From contig DDFC01000025.1 of assembly GCA_002336895.1 (NCBI GenBank), positions 124,001-188,000 on the forward strand: DNA of 64,000 nt, in the 5' to 3' direction. The notes beneath the pieces were generated by a model, which was not told where the DNA came from, searched no databases, and worked only from the letters and a program-made list of their open reading frames with translations. Source of the DNA: Verrucomicrobiaceae bacterium UBA1938. Lineage in GTDB: Bacteria > Verrucomicrobiota > Verrucomicrobiia > Verrucomicrobiales > Verrucomicrobiaceae. Positions 1-9,626 of this stretch are shown here, piece after piece (position 1 is the first letter of the stretch; each line of letters begins with the position of its first letter). The position numbers and the translations under genes are program-made.

Positions 1-330
1 CTGCGAACCAGCACGGTGGTGCAGTATGCCGCTAGCCTGCTCATCACAGCGGTGCTGGCTGTGAGCACTGAGACGATGCAGGTGCAGTGGAGCGGGCAGT
101 TTGTGTTTGCGCTGCTGTGGGTGGCGCTGGTGCTTTCGATCGGTGCGATCAGTCTGCTCAACCATCTGATCAAAAGCGGTACGGCGGTGAACGTGGCGAG
201 CCTTTTCTACACGGTGCCTGCGGTGACGGCGCTGATGGCCTGGGGCATCTTTGGCGAGATTTTGACCGGGCTGTCCCTGATCGGCATGGTGGTGGCGGCG
301 CTGGGGGTGTGGCTGGCGCGCGGCAGGTGA
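1..330 (+). CDS. DMT/EamA family transporter, C-terminal part (partial)
   Basis: The reading frame is open from the first base of the window to the TGA at 328-330, so the 5' part of the gene lies outside. The visible 109 residues hold about four hydrophobic segments. A short loop containing SGTAVNVASLFYTVPAVTA and a C-terminal glycine-rich helix ending in LARGR are typical of the second EamA repeat of drug/metabolite transporters. It would be an inner-membrane exporter; the substrate cannot be told. The next gene starts 74 bases downstream. Family call is fairly secure, function is not. Confidence 0.75.
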   Translation: MRTSTVVQYAASLLITAVLAVSTETMQVQWSGQFVFALLWVALVLSIGAISLLNHLIKSGTAVNVASLFYTVPAVTALMAWGIFGEILTGLSLIGMVVAALGVWLARGR

Positions 331-404
331 TGACTGCATGCGAGTGGGGTGCGCGAAAACGATTGCCGCGATGGCTTGAGAGGCCATTCTGAGGCGCGTT
401 TATC

Positions 405-998
405 ATGGCCTCGGTTCTTGTTCTCTATGCCCATCCAGCACCCCACAAGTCGCGCATCAACCGCAGGCTGGCGGCAGCGGCGCGTGAAGTGGCGGGTGTG
501 ACTTTTCGCGACCTGTATGAGCTCTATCCCGATTACATGATCGATGTGGAAGAGGAACAGCGGCTGCTGAGTGAGCACGACGTGATCGTCTTTCAGCATC
601 CGTTTTACTGGTACAGCGCGCCGTCTCTGGTGAAGGAGTATCTGGACCTGGTGCTGACCTATGGCTGGGCCTATGGAGAAGGGGGAACTGCGCTGCAGGG
701 CAAGAGCCTGCTGCAGGCCATCAGCGCCGGGGGATCGGCTGAGGTGTACTGCTCGCAAGGGCGGAACCGTTTTACCGTGCGGCAACTGCTGGCGCCGTTT
801 GACCAGACGGCCTGTCTTTGCGGAATGCGATACCTGGCCCCGCACGTCATTCATGGGGCGAATCAACTGGCGGATGCCGCCAGCATCCAGCCGCTGGCGC
901 AGAGGTATGCACGTCTGCTCAAGGCGCTGCGGGACGAAACCCTGCCGCTGGAACAGGCGGCGCAGGCAGAAAAAATCAACGATCTCATTCCTGCGTAA
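405..998 (+). CDS. kefF: KefF/KefG-type NAD(P)H oxidoreductase, potassium-efflux ancillary protein
   Basis: This 197-residue protein has the flavodoxin-like fold of the NQO2/MdaB/KefF family. The N-terminal strand MASVLVLYAHPAP carries the nucleotide/FMN loop, and FQHPFYWYSAPSLVKEYLD (about residues 64-82) is the family signature. KefF-type proteins bind the KefB/KefC antiporter in the cytoplasm and are needed for full potassium efflux during electrophile stress. The kefC-like gene starts 3 bases after the stop, which supports this role over a stand-alone quinone reductase. The ATG at 405 is the first good start. KefF versus KefG cannot be separated by eye. Confidence 0.85.
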   Translation: MASVLVLYAHPAPHKSRINRRLAAAAREVAGVTFRDLYELYPDYMIDVEEEQRLLSEHDVIVFQHPFYWYSAPSLVKEYLDLVLTYGWAYGEGGTALQGKSLLQAISAGGSAEVYCSQGRNRFTVRQLLAPFDQTACLCGMRYLAPHVIHGANQLADAASIQPLAQRYARLLKALRDETLPLEQAAQAEKINDLIPA

Positions 999-1001
999 GC
1001 C

Positions 1002-2864
1002 ATGCACGCACCGCATTTTTTTATCTCCGCCTTCATCTACCTTTCTGCCGCCGTGCTGCTGGTGCCTGTGGCGCACCGGCTTGGCCTGGGGAGCGTGCTG
1101 GGCTATCTCATCGGCGGGGCGCTGATTGGACCGTTTGCTCTTGGCTGGGTGGGGGGCAGGCAGGGGGAGGAGGCGATGCACTTTGCGGAGTTTGGCGTGG
1201 TGATCATGCTTTTCATGATCGGGCTGGAACTGGAGCCTGCGAGGCTGTGGCGCATGCGCGGGCCGATTTTTGGACTGGGAGGGCTGCAGGTGTCTCTGAC
1301 CGCGCTGGCGGCGATGGGAGTGGCTATGTGGTGTGGGCTGGAGGCGAAGCCGGCGCTGGCCACGGGGATGATCCTGGCGCTGTCATCCACGGCCATCGTG
1401 ATCCAGACGTTGCAGGAGAAGGCGCTGATGCGTACGGATGGCGGCAGCGACTCGTTTGCGGTGCTGTTGTTTCAGGATATCTCGGTCATTCCGATGCTAG
1501 CTGTGTTCCCGCTGCTGGCTGCGAGCGGGGCCAAGGTGGAGCACCATGGCTGGCTGCAGGAACTGCCACATTGGGCGCAGCCGATCGTCACGCTGGGTGC
1601 GGTGGTGGCCATCGTGTTTGCGGGGCAGTTCATCGTGCCACGTGGGTTTGCGATTCTGGCGAAGACGGGGCTGCGCGAACTGCTGACTGCTGCTGCGCTG
1701 CTTCTGATCGTGGGGGTGGCGCTGCTGATGACGCAGGTGGGGCTGTCTCCGGCGCTGGGGGCCTTTGTGGCGGGGGTGGTGCTGGCGGGAAGCCACTACA
1801 GGCACGAACTGGAGAGCAATTTGGAGCCTTTCAAGGGGCTGCTGCTGGGGCTGTTCTTCCTGGCTGTGGGGGCGTCGCTGGATTTTGGCGTGATCGCCGG
1901 AAAGCCGCTGCTGGTGGCCGGGCTGGTGGCCGTCTTGATCATGCTGAAAGTGGGCGTGATCTATGGAATCGCCACGCTGCTGAAGATCCGAGGCAGCCAC
2001 CGCTGGCTGCTGTCTCTGGCGCTGGCGCAAGGTGGAGAGTTTGCCTTTGCGCTGCTTTCGATGGCGATCCAGCAGGAGATTCTGGAGGCAGAGGTGGCTA
2101 GGCTGCTAGTGGCGGTAGTGGCGCTCTCCATGGCCGTGACGCCGCTGCTTTTCATCCTGTATGAGCGTGTGCTCGCGCCGCGCTATACAGCCGTGAGCCG
2201 GGAGGAGAGGGCCCCAGACCGGATCGACGAGCAAGCCCCGGTGATCCTGGCCGGGTTTGGCCGGTTTGGGAATTTCGTGGGACGCTTCATGATGTCACAG
2301 GGGGTGAAGGTGACGGTGCTGGAGAGCGATCCCGACCACGTGGACATGCTGCGCAAGTATGGCTTCAAGGTTTTCTACGGCGATGCCACGCGGCTGGACC
2401 TGCTGCATGCGGCGGGCATCGAGCATGCACGGCTGCTCATCATCGCGCTGGCGGATCAGGCCAAAGTGGCGCAGCTGATCGCGGAGGTGCGCGAGAAATT
2501 TCCGAAGCTGCACATCATGGCGCGCGCACGCGACTATGACCAACGATTTGAACTCATGAGCCTGGGGCTGGAGGCCGAGGACAGCGTGCACGAGCAGATG
2601 CACAGCGGCCTAGAGCTGGCCGTGCGAGCCCTGCGTGCGCTGGGAAAACCGGCCTATGCCACCGAGCGCGCCGCGCGCCGGTGGAGACGCTACGACGAGG
2701 AGACCGTGCATCTGCTGCTGCCCGTGCAGGAAGATGATGACGCGGTGGCCAGCATCGTGCGCGAGCGGCGCATCGAGCTGACGCAGCTGTTTGAAAAAGA
2801 CCGTGCCGAGCTCCCAGATGCGAGCGACACAGGCTGGGAGATCAACAGGGCGGAGGAGAGCTGA
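1002..2864 (+). CDS. kefC: Glutathione-regulated K+/H+ antiporter KefC/KefB type (CPA2 family)
   Basis: The protein has 620 residues, the usual length of KefC. Residues 1-390 hold about 12 hydrophobic segments of the sodium/proton exchanger (CPA2) domain, including LALSSTAIVIQTL and LGAFVAGVVLAGS. A cytoplasmic RCK/TrkA-N domain follows, with the dinucleotide-binding loop GFGRFG at about 418-423. The C-terminal 100 residues are charged. The RCK domain of this family binds glutathione and its adducts and gates potassium efflux, which acidifies the cytoplasm and protects against electrophiles. It is translationally close to the kefF-like gene and ends 4 bases before a convergent DUF1080 gene. 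Confidence 0.9.
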   Translation: MHAPHFFISAFIYLSAAVLLVPVAHRLGLGSVLGYLIGGALIGPFALGWVGGRQGEEAMHFAEFGVVIMLFMIGLELEPARLWRMRGPIFGLGGLQVSLTALAAMGVAMWCGLEAKPALATGMILALSSTAIVIQTLQEKALMRTDGGSDSFAVLLFQDISVIPMLAVFPLLAASGAKVEHHGWLQELPHWAQPIVTLGAVVAIVFAGQFIVPRGFAILAKTGLRELLTAAALLLIVGVALLMTQVGLSPALGAFVAGVVLAGSHYRHELESNLEPFKGLLLGLFFLAVGASLDFGVIAGKPLLVAGLVAVLIMLKVGVIYGIATLLKIRGSHRWLLSLALAQGGEFAFALLSMAIQQEILEAEVARLLVAVVALSMAVTPLLFILYERVLAPRYTAVSREERAPDRIDEQAPVILAGFGRFGNFVGRFMMSQGVKVTVLESDPDHVDMLRKYGFKVFYGDATRLDLLHAAGIEHARLLIIALADQAKVAQLIAEVREKFPKLHIMARARDYDQRFELMSLGLEAEDSVHEQMHSGLELAVRALRALGKPAYATERAARRWRRYDEETVHLLLPVQEDDDAVASIVRERRIELTQLFEKDRAELPDASDTGWEINRAEES

Positions 2865-2868
2865 CGGT

Positions 2869-3504
2869 CTACTTGGCGGTCAGTTTGATATTACGGAACC
2901 AGGTTTCGTCGCCGTGCTCGGTCAGCATGATCTTGCCGCTGCCGGGGGCGAAGCCTTCTTTGTTCTTGAATTTGCTTTTGGCGATGCGCTCCTTCCACTC
3001 GGGAGTGGTGGTGTCTGCCTCGCAAGCCAGTGCGCCATTGAGCCAGTGCTGGATCTTGCCGTCCTGAACGATGATCTTGCTGGTGTTCCATTCACCTGCG
3101 GGTTTCACTGCCTTGCCGGCCACGGGTTCCTTGATGTCGTAAATGGATGCGGTGGTGTGGGAACCGCCTTTGAGGCCGTCGGGGTGGCCGCTGTCATCGA
3201 TCATCTGATATTCGATGCCGAGCCACTCCTTGCCGCCGATTTTGGCCACCCAGTATTTGATGCCGTTGTTGCCCTTGGCGTTGACCTTCCATTCCCATTC
3301 CAGCTCGAAGTTGGAGTATTCGTTTTTGGAAATGAGCGCGCCTGCTCCTTTGCCAGCGAGGTGGATGGTGTTGTCTCCTTCAGTAACCCAGCCGCTAGAG
3401 GGGGGCTCGCCTTTGGCGTCGGTAAAGTCGGCGAGCGTCAGGTGGACAGGTTCGGCTGCGGTGGCGATGGTGGCCAGGGCGAGGAGGGAGAGCAGGGTGC
3501 GCAT
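2869..3504 (-). CDS. Secreted DUF1080 (3-keto-disaccharide hydrolase-like) protein
   Basis: I chose the ATG at 3502-3504 because it begins a clear signal peptide (MRTLLSLLALATIATA-A); an in-frame ATG at 3576 would only add a polar leader. The mature part of about 195 residues is a beta-rich, concanavalin-like DUF1080 domain with EWEWKVNAKGNNGIKYWV and GIEYQMIDDSGHPDG motifs. Some members of this family hydrolyse glucosides or 3-keto-disaccharides, and they are very abundant in Verrucomicrobiota and Planctomycetes. It converges on kefC. The substrate is unknown. Confidence 0.85.
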   Translation of the reverse strand: MRTLLSLLALATIATAAEPVHLTLADFTDAKGEPPSSGWVTEGDNTIHLAGKGAGALISKNEYSNFELEWEWKVNAKGNNGIKYWVAKIGGKEWLGIEYQMIDDSGHPDGLKGGSHTTASIYDIKEPVAGKAVKPAGEWNTSKIIVQDGKIQHWLNGALACEADTTTPEWKERIAKSKFKNKEGFAPGSGKIMLTEHGDETWFRNIKLTAK

Positions 3505-3618
3505 GGTGGTCGGTAGAAAAAGGAACGTGGGGGCATGAAACGTCGTGCGGGCTGAGTTGCCAGCATCTTTTTTCATGGGGTGATATTCTGGCGGCGGGGC
3601 GGCGTTTAAACTGGCCTC

Positions 3619-4335
3619 ATGAAATTCATTCTGATCCTAGCCCTGACCGCGAGTGCAGCCCTGGCTGCTGATGCCCCCAAGCAGGCACCCAAAAAAGCTG
3701 CGAAGCGCGGGCCGCACCCCTCGCTGGTCAAGATGGAGGACGTGACGGGGCTGCCGCGTGTGCTGCTGATCGGGGACTCGATCTCCATGGGCTACACGCT
3801 GGATGTGCGCGAGATGCTGAAGGGGAAGGCCAATGTGCACCGGATCCCCACGAACGGAGGTCCGACAACGAACGGGCTCAAAAACATCAAGGACTGGCTG
3901 GGCAGCTCCAAATGGGATGTGATTCATTTCAACTGGGGGCTGCACGACCTGAAATACATCGGTGAAGATCCGGCGAAGCTGGAAGATCCCAAGGCAGCAG
4001 GTGCACACCCGCAGGTGGCGCTGGCAGATTATGAAAAGAACCTGGCCGAGCTGGTGAAGATCATGCAGGGGACGGGCGCCAAGCTCATCTGGTGCAACAC
4101 GACACCGGTGCCTGCGGGCTCCTCCGGGCGTGTGGAAGGTGACGAAGCCAAATATAATGAAGCCGCTGCGCGCGTGATGAAAGCAGCGGGGATAACCACC
4201 GATGATCTCTGTGCGCATGCCGCCGCCAAGCTCAAAGAGGTGCAGCTTCCAGCGAATGTGCATTATTCCCCCTCGGGCTATCATTATCTGGCGGAGAAAG
4301 TCGCAGCTGTGATCGCCGAAAATCTGCCGAAATAA
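3619..4335 (+). CDS. Secreted SGNH/GDSL hydrolase (first of a tandem pair)
   Basis: The protein has 238 residues with a signal peptide (MKFILILALTASAALA) and a basic stretch KQAPKKAAKR after it. The block-I motif GDS is at 52-54, with nucleophile Ser54. The GGPT turn near 80 and N105 in VIHFNWGLHD supply the likely oxyanion-hole residues. The C-terminal NVHYSPSGY carries the catalytic His at about 215. Such enzymes are esterases that often deacetylate carbohydrates outside the cell. The following gene starts 5 bases after its stop and is a clear paralogue. Confidence 0.87.
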   Translation: MKFILILALTASAALAADAPKQAPKKAAKRGPHPSLVKMEDVTGLPRVLLIGDSISMGYTLDVREMLKGKANVHRIPTNGGPTTNGLKNIKDWLGSSKWDVIHFNWGLHDLKYIGEDPAKLEDPKAAGAHPQVALADYEKNLAELVKIMQGTGAKLIWCNTTPVPAGSSGRVEGDEAKYNEAAARVMKAAGITTDDLCAHAAAKLKEVQLPANVHYSPSGYHYLAEKVAAVIAENLPK

Positions 4336-4340
4336 CAACC

Positions 4341-5159
4341 ATGAGACACGTCCTACTCTTGCTGGCCTTTGCAGGGCTGGCGCATGCCCAGATCAAAACC
4401 CAGAACGAACCGACCAACGCCGCCGAGGCTGCCGCCAAAAAAGCTGCCGAAGACAAGGCGGTGGACGAAAAGTACCAGGCATGGAAGGCCACGCTGCCGG
4501 CGGAGCAGCAGGCATGGGAGACGGTGCTGGAGCAGAACCTGGGCAACGGCTTTTACCTGCCGCTGCACAAGAAGGACAAGGTGGCCGGACGCTCGAATGC
4601 GTGGGACTTTGTGAAGGATGATCCGAAACTGCCGCGCGTGCTGCTGATCGGCGACTCCATCTCGCGCGGGTACACACTGGACGTGCGCAAGGCCATGGCG
4701 GGCAAGGCGAATGTGCACCGCGCTCCTGAAAACTGCGGGCCGACGGCGAACGGGATGAAGAAGATCGACATCTGGCTGGGAGACGGAAAATGGGACGTGA
4801 TCCACTTCAACTTTGGGATTCATGACCGCAAAACGCCCGCGGCTGACTATGAACAGAGGCTGGAGACACTGATCGCTCGGATGCAGAAGACGGGGGCGAA
4901 GCTGATCTTTGCCACGACCACGCCCGTGCCTCCTGACACCAAGGACGGGCCTGAACTGGTGACCCAGATCGCGGAGAAGAATGAGATCGCCCTGCGGGTG
5001 ATGAAGAAGCATGGGATTGTGATCGATGATCTGCATGGCTTCCTGGCTCCCCAGCTCACGGGCATTGCCAATCCGCAGGACGTGCATTTCAACGCCAAGG
5101 GCTACGAACTCATGGGGCAGCAGGTGGCGAGGTCGATCGAGGCGGTGCTGAAGAATTAA
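4341..5159 (+). CDS. Secreted SGNH/GDSL hydrolase (second of a tandem pair)
   Basis: The protein has 272 residues and a signal peptide (MRHVLLLLAFAGLAHA). An extra charged, Ala/Lys/Glu-rich helical stretch (about 20-65) is absent from the upstream paralogue. GDS is at 104-106, followed by the shared block RGYTLDVRKAMAGKANVHR, the asparagine motif HFNFGIHD and the histidine motif QDVHFNAKGY. From LPRVLLIGDSIS onward the two proteins align almost without gaps, so a local duplication is likely. The role is probably extracellular ester hydrolysis on polysaccharides; the substrate is not visible. Confidence 0.87.
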   Translation: MRHVLLLLAFAGLAHAQIKTQNEPTNAAEAAAKKAAEDKAVDEKYQAWKATLPAEQQAWETVLEQNLGNGFYLPLHKKDKVAGRSNAWDFVKDDPKLPRVLLIGDSISRGYTLDVRKAMAGKANVHRAPENCGPTANGMKKIDIWLGDGKWDVIHFNFGIHDRKTPAADYEQRLETLIARMQKTGAKLIFATTTPVPPDTKDGPELVTQIAEKNEIALRVMKKHGIVIDDLHGFLAPQLTGIANPQDVHFNAKGYELMGQQVARSIEAVLKN

Positions 5160-5467
5160 GCCAGAGTTATGGGCTGCTAGGCTGTAGCCGGTGATTGCAT
5201 CAATTCCAACGTCCAGTTCAGGAATCGCCTTCTGCGAACAGCCACCGGAGGATGTCGTCATGCTGAAAATCAGCGAATAGTTTGCACGCGCCCTGCTGCT
5301 AAGCACAGGATGTGTCGCGCTTTTTGCTGGGCGTGTTCCGTGGTGTTTGAGTTAGGCAAAACTGTTCATGGCAATTCGGATCTTCAAAATCACCCGATCT
5401 CAGGTTCCCGTCCGATCAAAGGCGGTTGCTGAGGCTTGTCTGCGGTGAAGCGGATTCTGATTGAGTC
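5160..5467. other. Intergenic region, no gene seen
   Basis: This 308-base stretch separates the SGNH pair from the beta-strand-repeat protein. I see no ORF with coding character, no strong intrinsic terminator and no convincing promoter pair. It must carry the promoter of the downstream gene, but I cannot place it. Confidence 0.5.
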
Positions 5468-7582
5468 ATGAGAAATCTTGCCCGGACAACATTTTGCCTT
5501 TTGCTGATCGCTGGCAGTGGGCTGGCGCCGCTGAACATGATGGCGCAGACCACGACTTTCTGGGATGGCGGCAGCACGGGTGAAAGCGGGTTCTGGAGCC
5601 TGGGATCCAATTGGGCTGGTGACTCGGTGCCTCCAAATTCTGCGGATTCAGATGTCGTCTTCAAGGGGCGCAACGGCACCGGGACGCTGGTCGACATGAC
5701 GGTGAGCGGCACACGTGTATTTGGACTGATGGTCTTTGACAACAGCAACTCAAAGCTGCCCGCAAGCCTGGAAATCGACACCAACAGCACAGGAGCCACC
5801 TCTCGAACGCTTACTCTGTACAAGGGAATCACTTTGCAGAACACCAGCACTTCGGTCGTCTTTGCCGGCGCCAATGGCACACTATCAGTCGTGCTGGGTG
5901 CTGACAGCAGCTTCACCACTTCGGCCGGGTCTACTTTGGAGTTTGGACCGGCAGTGGCCGTTGGCGGCGCGTTTCGCATCACTAAGGAGGGGCCTGGTAC
6001 GCTGATCATGGGCGCGTCAGGTTCTTTCACAGGAGGTGTCACCATCAATGCAGGCACGCTCAAGATCACCAAAGGAACGGCGATAGGCCCCCTGCCTGCC
6101 GCTTATGTCGCTGACCAGGTGGTCTTGAATGGTGGCACGCTGGAATACGCAGCGGATTCAGACTTCAATTCAGGGGCCAACCGCGGCTTCACCATCGGCA
6201 GTGCAGGTGGTGTGATCTGCGTTTCCGGTGCCGGCGGCTACTCCATTGCAGGCATTGTTGCAGACGGGGATGGTGGAAAGAGCGGAGCTCTCACCAAAAC
6301 CGGTGAAGGGGCCCTGACGATGAACGCCGCCAGCACTTTCTCTGGAGGGACGACGATAGCGGAAGGGACCTTGCGTGTGGGGATCAGTGGTTCTCTGGGG
6401 GATGGCGTGGTGAATCTAGGCAGTGCAGGAGGGGGGGATGCGGCGCTCATCAGCTATCTGGGCGGGTATGCTTTTGCCAATGACATCAACGTAGTCGCCG
6501 ACAGCGGTGGAGTCCTGACTCTTGGCTACACCAGCGGCGCGAATTTCAATTCCCGCTTCAGCGGCAACATCATGCTCTACGATGATCTTGTCCTGGAGAG
6601 CGAGTCAACCAGTGGCTATGCGCTGCGTCTCACCGGAGCCATCACAGGCGCGAAAAATCTGAACAAGACTGGGGGAGGGACGGTTAGCATCGAGGACAAC
6701 AACACAGAATATTCAGGGATCACGACGATTTCGGAAGGTGTTTTACAGGTCGGCTCACCATCCAGTGGCACCACGGGTGGTCTTGGTTCGGGTGGTGTGG
6801 TTGACAATGCCGCCTTGGTATTGAGCCGCAGCAACTCCTACGCATTGAGCAATCTGATCAGCGGTACTGGGTCTCTGCGGCAGGCTGGGATGGGCGCCAC
6901 CACATTGTCGAATGCAAACACCTACAGTGGTGGCACGTTAGTTGCGGCCGGCTCTCTTCTTGTCAGCAATCCGGCGGGTTCTGCGACGGGATCTGGGCCT
7001 GTGGTCACATCCTATGGCAGCATCCTTGGAGGCGCGGGAACAATTGCTCCAACGGGGGGCAACGGCATCGACATCGACGGGAGCGTGTCACCTGGCATTC
7101 CATTCCTCAACTATGGCATTGGCACGCTCAGCTTCGATTTGGAGGAAGGCGGCGTAACCTTTCAAAAAGACAGCTCCATCACCTTGGAAGTCCTGGCCAA
7201 CCATTTGAACGACCGGATTGTATTCACGGCTTCGGGGAGCGGTATAATGGACTTTTCAGCGATGTTGGCAGGCAGCTTGAACGTGGCTTTTGCTCCAGGC
7301 TACACACCCATGCTGAATGATTCTTTTGATCTGCTCGACTGGTCTGCTGTGTCTGGTTTGAGCATCAGCCTGCTGAACCTCAACACCACGGGGTTTGATG
7401 ACTCCTGGACTTGGGATACATCCCTGTTTGCCACCAGCGGGGTCATCTCGATCGTGGCGCTTGCTCCTGAGCCGGACCGAATCTGGCTTTTGCTGGCAGG
7501 ATGCCAGGGCGTGCTCATGCGCCGGAGGAGGTGGAGCTGGCCGCAAGCAAGGGCGGTGCCTCAACAGTGCCAAAAACGGTAG
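5468..7582 (+). CDS. Autotransporter-associated beta-strand repeat protein with PEP-CTERM-like C-terminus
   Basis: The protein has 704 residues with an N-terminal signal peptide and an immediate FWDGGSTGESGFWSLGSNW motif, typical of verrucomicrobial repeat adhesins. At least four PATR-type repeats are visible, of the form GALTMNAASTFSGGTT followed by EGTLRV, near 180, 280, 400 and 480. They should fold as a right-handed beta helix. No autotransporter barrel follows. The end instead has PEP (667-669), a hydrophobic helix and RRRR (685-688), which resembles an exosortase sorting signal. The 16 residues after RRRR are unusual for that signal. It is probably surface exposed; the binding target is unknown. 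Confidence 0.8.
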   Translation: MRNLARTTFCLLLIAGSGLAPLNMMAQTTTFWDGGSTGESGFWSLGSNWAGDSVPPNSADSDVVFKGRNGTGTLVDMTVSGTRVFGLMVFDNSNSKLPASLEIDTNSTGATSRTLTLYKGITLQNTSTSVVFAGANGTLSVVLGADSSFTTSAGSTLEFGPAVAVGGAFRITKEGPGTLIMGASGSFTGGVTINAGTLKITKGTAIGPLPAAYVADQVVLNGGTLEYAADSDFNSGANRGFTIGSAGGVICVSGAGGYSIAGIVADGDGGKSGALTKTGEGALTMNAASTFSGGTTIAEGTLRVGISGSLGDGVVNLGSAGGGDAALISYLGGYAFANDINVVADSGGVLTLGYTSGANFNSRFSGNIMLYDDLVLESESTSGYALRLTGAITGAKNLNKTGGGTVSIEDNNTEYSGITTISEGVLQVGSPSSGTTGGLGSGGVVDNAALVLSRSNSYALSNLISGTGSLRQAGMGATTLSNANTYSGGTLVAAGSLLVSNPAGSATGSGPVVTSYGSILGGAGTIAPTGGNGIDIDGSVSPGIPFLNYGIGTLSFDLEEGGVTFQKDSSITLEVLANHLNDRIVFTASGSGIMDFSAMLAGSLNVAFAPGYTPMLNDSFDLLDWSAVSGLSISLLNLNTTGFDDSWTWDTSLFATSGVISIVALAPEPDRIWLLLAGCQGVLMRRRRWSWPQARAVPQQCQKR

Positions 7583-7642
7583 TATGAAGCGCCGTGACAG
7601 TTGGCATGCTTTCGGCATCTTAAAATCAATCCCCCACTTCCC

Positions 7643-9469
<1,827 letters not shown>

Positions 9470-9500
9470 CGGTGCCAAATCCAAAAATGCAATGAATGTG

Positions 9501-9534
9501 ACCGGCCTCCGCATGGGGGCCGGTTTTCTTTTTT
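9501..9534 (+). terminator. Rho-independent terminator of pckG
   Basis: ACCGGCCTCC, a GCAT loop and GGGGGCCGGT form a 10-bp GC-rich stem, followed directly by TTTCTTTTTT. It lies 32 bases after the pckG stop on the same strand. Confidence 0.9.
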
Positions 9535-9626
9535 ATCTCAAACAGAGACAAGTGAACTCACGGGACGACGGCGGAAGCTGAATGCAGCAAGTCTTGACAC
9601 CGGGGGCGCGTAGTGGTCTCCCGCGT

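Noticed and set aside
818..2101. 427-residue open frame overlapping kefC in another frame
   Set aside because: The sequence is Ala/Gly/Arg-rich without domains, and kefC is clearly the coding frame.
9594..9599. Perfect TTGACA upstream of the ceramidase fusion gene
   Set aside because: No -10-like hexamer occurs 15-19 bases downstream; the region is GC-rich up to the start codon.
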